A stretch of 64,000 nucleotides of DNA from Acidimicrobiales bacterium. GTDB taxonomy: Bacteria > Actinomycetota > Acidimicrobiia > Acidimicrobiales > Aldehydirespiratoraceae. Where the stretch lies: assembly GCA_029246685.1 (NCBI GenBank), contig JAQWMR010000016.1, positions 774,877-838,876 of the forward strand, written 5' to 3'. The position numbers were made by a program, and so were the translations under genes. Each line of letters opens with the position of its first letter. The stretch's first letter is position 1. Under the pieces are notes generated by a model. The model searched no databases. It had not been told where the DNA came from and saw only the letters and a list, made by a program, of their open reading frames with translations. Positions 52,162 through 60,104 of this stretch are shown here, in pieces.

Positions 52162-53157
52162 ATGCAGTACTGCCAACTCGGAACGTCCGGACTCGAGATC
52201 TCGGTGATCGGCCTCGGAGGGACGAACTTCGGCACCCGCGCCGATGACGCGCTCGCCGCAACGATCATCGATTCAGCGATCGACCGCGGGATCAACCTGA
52301 TCGACACGGCCAACATCTACAGCGCGGGCAAGTCCGAGGAGGCCATCGGGAAGGCACTCGTCGGCAAGCGCGACCAGGTCGTCCTCACCTCCAAGTTCGG
52401 GCAGCGAACCGGCGACGCACCCATGATGTCGGGCGGGTCCCGCCGTCACATCATGACCGCCGTCGAGGACAGCCTGCGCCGGCTCCAGACCGACCACCTC
52501 GATCTCTACCAGATGCACATTCCCGATCCGCTGGTGCCGATCGAGGAGACGCTGCGAGCGCTCGACGACCTCGTCCGCCAGGGCAAGGTGCGCTACATCG
52601 GCAGCTCGTGCTTCGAGGCGTGGCAGGTGGCAGAAGCCGAGCTCGTAGCCAGGTCGCTCGGAACCGAACGATTCGTCTCCACGCAGTGCCACTACAGCCT
52701 GCTCACCCGTGACGTCGAGCACCATCTCCTCCCGGTCTGCGATAGGTACGGCATCGGGGTGCTGCCGTTCTTCTCGCTGGAGTCCGGCCTCCTCACCGGC
52801 AAGTACCGCGCCGGCGCCGAGATCCCAGCGGATGCCCGAGCCGCCAAGTTCCCGCAGTTCTTCTTCGGCGACATGAGCGACGAGAGCTTCGCCAAGATCG
52901 AGGCGCTCTACGAGTTCGCGACCGAGCGAGACCACACTCTGACCGAGCTCGCCCTCGCGGCGATCCTCCCCCGCCCGGGCGTGAGCTCGATCGTGGTCGG
53001 CGCGATGTCGCCGGAGCAGCTCGACGGGAGCCTCGCCGCCGCTGGGTGGAAGCTCACCGCCGAGGAACTCGCCGAGATCGACGAGCTCGCTCCGTCGCCC
53101 GTGCCGAAGTGGCTCCGCTTCCTGACCGAGACGGCCACCCCCGTCGGCCGCACCTGA
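52162..53157 (+). CDS. Aldo/keto reductase
   Basis: A 331-residue NADPH-dependent reductase of the AKR barrel family. It has LGTSGLEISVIGLGGTNFG, the catalytic Asp and Tyr in LIDTANIYSAGKSEEAIG, the Lys in VVLTSKFGQ, the His in LDLYQMHIPD, and the cofactor segment RPGVSSIVVGAMSPEQL. GGAGA just before the ATG at 52162 favours this start over the in-frame ATG at 52150. It probably forms an operon with the Rieske gene, 19 bases apart. Confidence 0.92.
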   Translation: MQYCQLGTSGLEISVIGLGGTNFGTRADDALAATIIDSAIDRGINLIDTANIYSAGKSEEAIGKALVGKRDQVVLTSKFGQRTGDAPMMSGGSRRHIMTAVEDSLRRLQTDHLDLYQMHIPDPLVPIEETLRALDDLVRQGKVRYIGSSCFEAWQVAEAELVARSLGTERFVSTQCHYSLLTRDVEHHLLPVCDRYGIGVLPFFSLESGLLTGKYRAGAEIPADARAAKFPQFFFGDMSDESFAKIEALYEFATERDHTLTELALAAILPRPGVSSIVVGAMSPEQLDGSLAAAGWKLTAEELAEIDELAPSPVPKWLRFLTETATPVGRT

Positions 53158-53163
53158 GCTTCC

Positions 53164-55575
53164 TCAGCGAACGGCGACTTCGACCCTGGCTCGTTCGTCC
53201 ATTGCGGAGGCAGACACGACTACCGAGTACGTGCCGGGGTCGACGATCCAACGGCCGACTCCCGGGCCCCAGCGCGCGAATGAGCGATCCTTCAGCGTGA
53301 CGCGGGCGATCTCCGTGGCTCCCGGCTCGACGGAGACTTTGGCGAAGCCGGCCAGTTCCTTCACTGGTCGGGGCGCGGCGTGGTCGTGCGGTGCGATGTA
53401 GATCTGCACGACCTCGCTGCCAGGTCGGCCACCGGTGTTCGTGATCGGCACCTCCACGACGAGGTCGGTGCCTGACCCGGAAACGGTTGGCGAGCCCCAC
53501 TCGAACGTCGTGTATGACCCGCCGTGGCCGAACGGGATCAGCGGCTTCCGACCGCGGGCGTCGTAGCCGCGGTAGCCCACGAACACGCCCTCGCCGTAGC
53601 GGACGACCCCGGCTTCGCCCGGGTAGTTCAGAAACGACGGCGTGTCGCGCTCATCTCGGGCCCAAGTCGTCGGCATGCGCCCGCCCGGATCTGCGTCGCC
53701 GAGAAGCACGTCAGCGATTGCGTGGCCTCCTTCCTGGCCGGGATACCAGGCCAGCACCGCGGCCGCCACGTCGTCGAGCCAGGGAAGCGTCATGGGTGCA
53801 CCACAATTGAGCACCACGACCGTGTTCGGGTTGGCCGCCGCGACCCGCTCCACCAGCTCGTCTTGCCCATTCGGCAGCTCAATCGACTCGCGATCGGCGC
53901 CTTCCGACTCCCACTCGGCGTTGGATCCGACGACCAGGACGGCGACGTCTGCTCTGGCGGCAAGACGCTCCGCGTCGAGCAGGTCGTCTTCGCGGGTCAC
54001 GTTGGCGAGTTCGATGCCCATGTCGACCATCGAGATCCACTCGGTGGTGTCCCGAGCAACGTGCTCGACGCGGATCCGGTGCGTACGCCCGGCTTCGAGT
54101 CGGGCGTAGCCGACTCCACCGAAGAGCCCGAGCCCGCCCGAGAATCTTCCAACCGAGTTGTCGGCGACCGCTTCGTCGTCGACGAACACTACGGCGTGCC
54201 CGTAGCCGAGGGCGCACATCCGATACCGGCCGGTCCGCGGCGGCGCGATGTCGAACGACATTCGAACCGAGATCGCGTCGCGGTCGGCTGGGAACGTGTC
54301 ACCGAACCACACGTTGAACGCGCCAGGACGGGTCACCGTCTCGAAGCACTCGCCGTCGAATCCGACGCCGTCGAACAGCTCGCAGGTGACGCCGTCGGCG
54401 CCGATCCACTCCGGCGGAACCGCCGGGGCCTTGCGGCGCATGTCGATACCGCGGGCTGTGCCGACCAGTCGCTCGCCCAGCCGCTCGGTCATCGAATCGA
54501 CCACGGAGCTCTCCCGGTGCGGGATGAGGCTGGCCGATCCACCACCGGTCAGGGTCGTCTGGGCCACTCCCGGCCCGATCAGGGCAACGGATCGCCCCTC
54601 CGCGATCGGGAGGACCGAACGCTCGTTACGGATGAGCACCATCGATTCCGCCGCCGAACGACGCGCCAGGGCGCGGTGCTCCGGGCGTTCGATGCTCGCC
54701 TCGTCGTGATCGGTGGGCGTGCCGAGACGCCCCGCCCACTCGAGGAACTCGACGATCCGACGCACTTTGTCGTCGACCATCGCCTCGTCGACGTCGCCGG
54801 CTTCGACCGCGGCCTGCAGCTGACCATTGCCCCAATGTCGCCCGGGTCCGGCCATCTCAAGGTCGAGACCATGACGCGCCGGCGCGACCGTCTCCTTGAT
54901 CGCTCCCCAGTCCGAAACGACGAACCCCTCGAAGCCCCATTCCGCCTTGAGAATGTCGACGAGCAGGTCGGGCTGAGCACACGCGTGATGACCGTTGACG
55001 AAGTTGTAGGCCGCCATGACCGCCCGCACACCGGCTTCCTTGACCGCCGCTTCGAACGGTGGCAGGTAGATTTCGCGCAGGCTCCGCTCGTCGACGCGCA
55101 CGTCGATGGTGTGCCGCTCGAACTCCTGATCGTTGGCGACGAAATGCTTCACGCAGGCGCCCACACCCTGACTCTGCACTCCGGTGATGAACGCGACGGC
55201 AACACGCGAGCTGAGCTCGGGATCCTCGCTGTAGGACTCGAAGTGGCGCCCACCTCTCGGCGAACGGTGGAGGTTGACGGTGGGAGCCAGCAGCATGTCG
55301 ACTTTGCGGTCGATGCACTCGGTGCCCAGGGCGGAACCGACCTCCTCGACCAATGAGGCGTTCCACGTCGCCGCTATGGCGGAGGGGCCGGGCATGAGCA
55401 GGCCGGGGCCCATCGTCCGACCGCGGACACCGACCGGCCCATCGCTCACGCACCACTCGGGGATGCCGAGACGCTCGCAGCCGGCGATGCTCCACGGTGT
55501 CTCGCCGCGCACCATCGTGCACTTCTCCTCGAGGGTCATCTGGGCGACCAGATCGGCGACGTCGGTGCTGTTCAT
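53164..55575 (-). CDS. Glycoside hydrolase family 3 beta-glucosidase with PA14 domain
   Basis: This 803-residue glycosidase is organised like the enzyme at 1971-4499. It has NLHRSPRGGRHFESYSEDPE, KHFVANDQEFERH, and the nucleophile Asp222 in GFVVSDWGAI, then the second GH3 domain with a PA14 insert and a fibronectin-III-like end (TNTGGRPGSEVVQIYIAP). No signal peptide is seen. Sitting amid CoA-thioester and oxygenase genes, it may remove sugars from a glycosylated hydrophobic substrate after uptake; this is inference. Its ATG overlaps the stop of the hotdog gene, so both are read from operator D. Confidence 0.9.
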   Translation of the reverse strand: MNSTDVADLVAQMTLEEKCTMVRGETPWSIAGCERLGIPEWCVSDGPVGVRGRTMGPGLLMPGPSAIAATWNASLVEEVGSALGTECIDRKVDMLLAPTVNLHRSPRGGRHFESYSEDPELSSRVAVAFITGVQSQGVGACVKHFVANDQEFERHTIDVRVDERSLREIYLPPFEAAVKEAGVRAVMAAYNFVNGHHACAQPDLLVDILKAEWGFEGFVVSDWGAIKETVAPARHGLDLEMAGPGRHWGNGQLQAAVEAGDVDEAMVDDKVRRIVEFLEWAGRLGTPTDHDEASIERPEHRALARRSAAESMVLIRNERSVLPIAEGRSVALIGPGVAQTTLTGGGSASLIPHRESSVVDSMTERLGERLVGTARGIDMRRKAPAVPPEWIGADGVTCELFDGVGFDGECFETVTRPGAFNVWFGDTFPADRDAISVRMSFDIAPPRTGRYRMCALGYGHAVVFVDDEAVADNSVGRFSGGLGLFGGVGYARLEAGRTHRIRVEHVARDTTEWISMVDMGIELANVTREDDLLDAERLAARADVAVLVVGSNAEWESEGADRESIELPNGQDELVERVAAANPNTVVVLNCGAPMTLPWLDDVAAAVLAWYPGQEGGHAIADVLLGDADPGGRMPTTWARDERDTPSFLNYPGEAGVVRYGEGVFVGYRGYDARGRKPLIPFGHGGSYTTFEWGSPTVSGSGTDLVVEVPITNTGGRPGSEVVQIYIAPHDHAAPRPVKELAGFAKVSVEPGATEIARVTLKDRSFARWGPGVGRWIVDPGTYSVVVSASAMDERARVEVAVR

Positions 55576-56375
55576 CGGCCTGCTCCCTGTTCCCGCCGAG
55601 CGAAGTGCACGTCGACCTGGGCGACCAGCCGGTCGGCATCTCCGGCATCGACCACGTCGACCCGAACAAGCGCGAGGTCACCCGGGACCATCGTCGAAAC
55701 GCTGAACACGATGGGCCCACCTCTGCCGGGCGAGAGATAGCGGATCAGGATCGAGGCCGGTCGGCCGGGTCCTCCGTGCGCCCGAGAGGCCGCTTCGACC
55801 GCGCCCATGATGGTGACTCCCCCGTGGAGGATCCCCCATGGATTTGTGAGCTCGTCACGGAGATCGAGCGCCACACCGTTCTCATGTTCACGAAGTCGGA
55901 GATGCTCCGCCAACGATGACGTCTCGACCGCGACAGCGTGGTCGACCACCACCCCGACCGGCGTCAGGTCCGGACGAGATTCAGGTGCCGTCCGAATGCG
56001 ACACGACACGGACCCGCTGCCGACGATCCGGTCGACGGACTCGTCGATCACCGTCACGCCGGCCACGACGGACGAGGAGCCGACCGAGTCGACCGACGCC
56101 TCGATCCGGGCCGGGCCGGCGACCAGTGCCACCGGCAGCGTGAGCGAGAGATCGCCGGTCATCACCCACTTCTCGTCAGGCGTTGCCCGATTGCAGGCAA
56201 AGCCGCCGATGACGTCGGCGAGGCACCCGAGGGCACTGATCTGGAGTGCTCCGGACTCGTCACACAGATCATCACGGGTATCGATCCACCCGGCGACGGA
56301 GCCGTCGTCGCGCAGCAGAATCCGCGTGCCGATGTGACGGACGATGCCGGGAGCGTTGGACACAGCCGCGACCAT
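55572..56375 (-). CDS. Hotdog-fold (PaaI-like) thioesterase
   Basis: This 267-residue protein has two hotdog modules. The N-terminal one has ALGCLADVIGGFACN. The C-terminal one has NPWGILHGGVTIMGAVEAASRAHGG, the PaaI signature with HGG. It likely hydrolyses a CoA thioester to release a stuck intermediate or a product. The ATG at 56375 is used; a TTG upstream at 56399 would fall inside operator D. It is the first leftward gene of that promoter. Confidence 0.78.
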   Translation of the reverse strand: MVAAVSNAPGIVRHIGTRILLRDDGSVAGWIDTRDDLCDESGALQISALGCLADVIGGFACNRATPDEKWVMTGDLSLTLPVALVAGPARIEASVDSVGSSSVVAGVTVIDESVDRIVGSGSVSCRIRTAPESRPDLTPVGVVVDHAVAVETSSLAEHLRLREHENGVALDLRDELTNPWGILHGGVTIMGAVEAASRAHGGPGRPASILIRYLSPGRGGPIVFSVSTMVPGDLALVRVDVVDAGDADRLVAQVDVHFARREQGAGR

Positions 56376-56390
56376 AGGCCAGCGTTCGCT

Positions 56391-56419
56391 ATTGAACAAA
56401 GCTACGGAAGTTGTACTAC
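56391..56419. promoter_or_regulatory. Operator D, shared TetR-type site
   Basis: Left half ATTGAAC (56391-56397), 15 bases, right half GTACTAC (56413-56419). GAACAA and TTGTAC within it are separated by exactly 11 bases, as in operator A (GTACAA and TTGTAC). It lies ten bases before the SDR start codon. Confidence 0.72.
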
Positions 56420-56422
56420 TGT
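56392..56422 (+). promoter_or_regulatory. Leaderless promoter of the SDR gene at 56429
   Basis: TTGAAC (56392-56397) and TACTGT (56417-56422) are spaced by 19 bases; TACTAC at 56414 would give 16. The ATG at 56429 comes six bases after the -10 box, with no ribosome binding site. Operator D covers most of the promoter. Confidence 0.55.
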
Positions 56423-56428
56423 CGTACC

Positions 56429-57166
56429 ATGTTCGACCTCACGGGCAAGACCGCACTGGTGACCGGCGCAGGGCGCTCGGTCGGCCGCGGCGTCGCGCAG
56501 TGTCTCGCCGAGCAGGGCGCACAGGTCCTCGTGAACGACGTCGACGAGATATCCGCCGCCAAGACCGTTGCGTCCATCACCGAGCAGGGTTGCGGGGCCG
56601 AAGCGCTGATCTTCGACGTGACCGATCTCGACGCGGTGCGAGCCGCCACGGCTGACCACGACATCGACATCCTCGTCAACAACGCCGGCAACGGCGGCGT
56701 CGGAGGCATGGTCCCCACGCCGTTTGCCCAACTCGATCCCGCCGCCTGGGCCGGCCCGGTCGACGTCAACCTCTACGGCGTCATGAACTGCTGCCACGTC
56801 GTGATCAACGGCATGATCGACCGCGGGTGGGGACGGATCATCACGATCGGGTCCGGGGCCGGAACCGTCGGCGTCAACATCGGGGTGACCCCCTACTCCG
56901 CAGGCAAGGGCGGCAGCGCTGGGTTCATGCGCAGTCTCGCCCTCGAAGTCGCGGGTCAGGGCATCACCTGCAACAGCCTGGCTTTGAGCATCATGCGCAA
57001 CGCCGGTGGCCAGGACATCACCGAAAAGCTGGAGCGAAGCATTCCCGTCGGTCGACTCGGCCAGCCGCGCGAGATCGGTGCCATGTGCGTCTACCTGGCG
57101 AGCGAGGAAGCCGGATTCACCACCGGACAGACCATTGGCATCAACGGAGGACGGTTCACGTCATGA
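56429..57166 (+). CDS. Short-chain dehydrogenase/reductase
   Basis: A 245-residue classical SDR with TGAGRSVG (12-19), DILVNNAGNGG, the catalytic Ser in TIGSGAG, and Tyr156-x3-Lys160 in YSAGKGG. The end is GRLGQPREIGAMCVYLASEE and GQTIGINGG. It probably oxidises a 3-hydroxyacyl-CoA or a ring alcohol. Its stop overlaps the next SDR gene, so it is the first of a three-gene unit with that SDR and the serine hydrolase. Confidence 0.92.
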   Translation: MFDLTGKTALVTGAGRSVGRGVAQCLAEQGAQVLVNDVDEISAAKTVASITEQGCGAEALIFDVTDLDAVRAATADHDIDILVNNAGNGGVGGMVPTPFAQLDPAAWAGPVDVNLYGVMNCCHVVINGMIDRGWGRIITIGSGAGTVGVNIGVTPYSAGKGGSAGFMRSLALEVAGQGITCNSLALSIMRNAGGQDITEKLERSIPVGRLGQPREIGAMCVYLASEEAGFTTGQTIGINGGRFTS

Positions 57167-57993
57167 GTCAGGATTTCAACCAGAAGTACGGGCCGTGGGC
57201 GATCATCGCCGGCGGCGCACTCGGGCTCGGCGAAGCCTGGGCCGACGCGCTCTCGGCGCGCGGGCTCAACATCGTCTCGCTCGACCGCGATCTGGACGCG
57301 CTCGAGAAGCAGAAGGCCACGCTCGAGGCGCGCCACGACATCGAGGTCAGACCACTCCACGCTGACCTCAGCGATCCCGACCTGATGCGAATCGTGCGCG
57401 AACAGACCGACGACCTCGAGATCGGGATGATGGTCTACAGCGCCGCGGTGGAGGTCGACCCGTCGATCATGACGCCACACCTCTTTCACGACGGCAGCAT
57501 CGAGGGCCACCACACGATCATCGCGGTCAATGTCACGGGCCCCAACGACTTCGCGCATCACTTCGGCGGCCTGATGAAAGAACGCGGCCGGGGCGGCTTG
57601 GTGCTCATCTCGTCGGGGGCTGACGGCATGGGCTCCCCGTTCGTGGCCAACTACGGCGCGACCAAGTCGTATATGACCTTGCTCGGCGAGGGACTGTGGT
57701 TCGAGCTCAGACCGCACGGTGTGGACGCGATTGCGGCGCCCCTGGGCATGACCCGCACCACCGCCCTCAAGGACTTCCCTGAAGTCCCCGCCATGGAGGC
57801 GGATGTCGCGGTCGAGCTCATCCTGGCCCAACTCGGCAAGCGGCCCCAGGTGGCTCCGGGAAGAAAGAACTCACTACAGCAGACCTTCGTCAAGCGCTTC
57901 ATTCCGAAGAAGCGGGCCATCCGTTGGTTCGCCGACATCCACCTCAACAACTTCCTCAAGGGTCGGGACGACTACGACATCTACCGGAAGTGA
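57163..57993 (+). CDS. Short-chain dehydrogenase/reductase, divergent
   Basis: A 276-residue SDR with an altered cofactor loop, GGALGLGEA (about 17-25), LHADLSDPD, and the catalytic Tyr164-x3-Lys168 in NYGATKSY. About 50 basic, helical residues follow the fold (KRFIPKKRAIRWFADIHL), which may contact a membrane or partner. This form resembles 17beta-hydroxysteroid or 3-ketoacyl reductase types. ATG overlaps the previous stop by four bases. Confidence 0.88.
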   Translation: MSQDFNQKYGPWAIIAGGALGLGEAWADALSARGLNIVSLDRDLDALEKQKATLEARHDIEVRPLHADLSDPDLMRIVREQTDDLEIGMMVYSAAVEVDPSIMTPHLFHDGSIEGHHTIIAVNVTGPNDFAHHFGGLMKERGRGGLVLISSGADGMGSPFVANYGATKSYMTLLGEGLWFELRPHGVDAIAAPLGMTRTTALKDFPEVPAMEADVAVELILAQLGKRPQVAPGRKNSLQQTFVKRFIPKKRAIRWFADIHLNNFLKGRDDYDIYRK

Positions 57994-58003
57994 CGGGGCC
58001 AGC

Positions 58004-59143
58004 GTGAGCGACGCGACGATCAACGGCGACGTCCGGCCGGGGTTCGAACCGGTCCGCGACGCGTTCACCGCCAACTTCGAGCAGGGGCTCGAGATCGGCG
58101 CGAGCTGCGCCGTGACCCTCGACGGCGAGTTCGTTGTCGACATCTGGGGTGGCGCGGCGGACGAGCAGGGTCGCCCGTGGGAACGCGACACGATCGCCAA
58201 CACGTTCTCGGTCACCAAGACCATGTCGTCGATCTGCGTGCTCGTACTCGCCGACCGGGGCGAGGTCGACCTCGCCGCACCGGTCGCGAACTACTGGCCG
58301 GAGTTCGGGTCGAACGGCAAGGACGCGATCACGGTCAGTCATGTGATGAGCCACACCTCCGGCGTCTCCGGGTTCGACCCCGCGATTCCGGATCCCGAGT
58401 TCCTCTACGACTGGGACGCGTGCTGCGAACGACTGGCCGGCCAGACTCCGTGGTGGACTCCCGGTGACGGCTCGGGCTACCACGCACTCACCCAGGGCTA
58501 CCTGCAGGGCGAGATCGTCCGCCGGGTCACCGGCCACACGATCGGCAGCTTCTTCCGTGAGGAGATCGCCGAGCCGCTCGGCGCCGACTTCCACATCGGA
58601 CTGCCCGAGTCGGACGACCACCGGGTTGCCGCGCTACTCCCACCATCGGCCGCACTCGGCGAGGGCAGCGAGCCAGGATCGATCGCTGCGAGAACGTCAG
58701 CAAGCTCTCCTTTGACCGGCCACGAAGCCAACACCCATCCGTGGCGAGCTGCAGAGCTTCCGGCGATCGGCGGCATCGGCAACGCCCGATCCGTCGCCCG
58801 CGTGCACGCCATGATGGCGTGCGGCGGCACGCTCGACGGCGTGATGATCATGAGTTCCGCGGGCGTCGATGCGGCCAACGAGGAGCAGGCCCGTGGCCTC
58901 GACCGCGTCAACGGCGTCGAGCTTGTGTGGGGCAACGGATTCGCCCTCAACAGCGACATCACTCCGATCAGCCCGAACGAGCGAGCGCTCTTCTGGGCCG
59001 GGTGGGGCGGATCGTTCGCGGTGATCGACCTGGATGCCCGGATGTCGGTCGCCTACGTCATGAACAAGATGGCCGACGATCCCGCCGCCGATTTCCGGGG
59101 CGGCCTGCTCGCCGCCACCGCCCTCGGGTGCTCACCAGCCTGA
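58004..59143 (+). CDS. Serine hydrolase of the class C beta-lactamase/esterase family
   Basis: A 379-residue esterase-type serine hydrolase. The nucleophile motif is SVTK (Ser69, Lys72), the Tyr motif is GYHAL with Tyr157, and FWAGWGGSFAVID replaces the third motif. It is a clear paralogue of the protein at 8855-10000. In this operon, after two SDR genes, it may cleave an ester or lactone intermediate, but that is inference. The start is GTG at 58004, ten bases after the SDR stop. Confidence 0.86.
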   Translation: MSDATINGDVRPGFEPVRDAFTANFEQGLEIGASCAVTLDGEFVVDIWGGAADEQGRPWERDTIANTFSVTKTMSSICVLVLADRGEVDLAAPVANYWPEFGSNGKDAITVSHVMSHTSGVSGFDPAIPDPEFLYDWDACCERLAGQTPWWTPGDGSGYHALTQGYLQGEIVRRVTGHTIGSFFREEIAEPLGADFHIGLPESDDHRVAALLPPSAALGEGSEPGSIAARTSASSPLTGHEANTHPWRAAELPAIGGIGNARSVARVHAMMACGGTLDGVMIMSSAGVDAANEEQARGLDRVNGVELVWGNGFALNSDITPISPNERALFWAGWGGSFAVIDLDARMSVAYVMNKMADDPAADFRGGLLAATALGCSPA

Positions 59144-59153
59144 CGAGGCGACC

Positions 59154-60014
59154 TCAGTCATCGATCCGCAGCAGCCGCGCCGCATTGCCGCGGAGGAACT
59201 TCGGCCACACCTCGTCGCGGAATCCGACGTGCTCCATGTCGCCGATGAGCCGCTCGAGCGAGAGCCCCATAGGGAAGTAGCCGCCGTAGAGGATCTTGTC
59301 GGACCCCCGCGTGTTGGCGTAGTGGACGACGCTCTCGGGGTAGTGCCGGGGGGAGAAGGCCGATGTCGAATAGTGCAGGCCCGGCCACTTGAGCATGAGC
59401 TTCACCGCGAGCTCGTCCCAGGGCTCACAGCCGTGGCGGGTGATGAACACAAGCTCGGGAAAGTCGTACATCACCTGGTCGATGCGTTCGACCTTCTGCG
59501 GCGAGAACGGGAACCGGGGCCCCGGGATGCCGGCGCAGACGAAGATCGGCACGTCGAGCTCCACGCAACGGGCGTAGATCGGGTACATCTTCGGATCATC
59601 GATCGGGACCTGTGGGCTGAAGCCCGACGGGAACGCGTCGAAGGACCGAACGCCGTACTCCTCGTACTGCTGGTTCATCTTCTCGAGTCCGTCCACGATC
59701 TCATGGGGGTAGACGCCGCCCGTCGCGATGAACCGGTCGGGATGGTCCTTGAGCGCCTTCTGACCGACCTCGTCGCGGCAGCCGACCAGTCCCCATTCGA
59801 CGCCCCATCGATCCATCTCGTGGAGCGTCACGTCGATGGGGTTCTCGGTGCCGTACAACTCCTTCGGGACGTGCTTGAACATGTACTCGACGGGAAAGTC
59901 GAAGTCGTCACGGCTCTGTTCGTCCTTCAACTGCACCCGGAGGCGGTCGTAGCCCGAGAAGTCCTTGGCCGGGAAGCCGATCAGCGTGTCGATGATGCCG
60001 CTGGTGAGAACCAT
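59154..60014 (-). CDS. Amidohydrolase family 2 protein
   Basis: A 286-residue metal-dependent hydrolase or decarboxylase. Blocks are IDTLIGFP, DRFIATGGVYPHEIVDGLE, VPIFVCAGIPGPRFPFSPQ, FITRHGCEPWDELAVKL (His in the metal site) and KILYGGYFPMG in place of the usual terminal Asp segment. The first His-x-His motif of the superfamily is not evident, so the metal site is unusual. ATG 60014 is used; TTG 60050 would overlap operator E. It is transcribed leftward from operator E. Confidence 0.8.
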   Translation of the reverse strand: MVLTSGIIDTLIGFPAKDFSGYDRLRVQLKDEQSRDDFDFPVEYMFKHVPKELYGTENPIDVTLHEMDRWGVEWGLVGCRDEVGQKALKDHPDRFIATGGVYPHEIVDGLEKMNQQYEEYGVRSFDAFPSGFSPQVPIDDPKMYPIYARCVELDVPIFVCAGIPGPRFPFSPQKVERIDQVMYDFPELVFITRHGCEPWDELAVKLMLKWPGLHYSTSAFSPRHYPESVVHYANTRGSDKILYGGYFPMGLSLERLIGDMEHVGFRDEVWPKFLRGNAARLLRIDD

Positions 60015-60049
60015 GTCCGCACCGTAGCCGCTGGCGAGAGTCTGAGACA

Positions 60050-60078
60050 ATAGAACGATCTCAGTCTACTTGTTTCAT
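60050..60078. promoter_or_regulatory. Operator E, shared TetR-type site
   Basis: Left half ATAGAAC (60050-60056), 15 bases, right half GTTTCAT (60072-60078). The left half and its flank (GAGAC, A, ATAGAACG) are nearly the same as in operator B. The right half is the weakest of the five. The site covers the -35 box of the dehydrogenase promoter. Confidence 0.65.
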
Positions 60079-60098
60079 TTTGCCGAGATCGCTACGCT
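60070..60098 (+). promoter_or_regulatory. Leaderless promoter of the dehydrogenase gene at 60105
   Basis: TTGTTT (60070-60075) and TACGCT (60093-60098) are 17 bases apart. The ATG at 60105 is six bases after the -10 box, and no ribosome binding site precedes it. The arrangement matches the promoters at 51167 and 56392. Confidence 0.6.
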
Positions 60099-60104
60099 CG
60101 TCGT

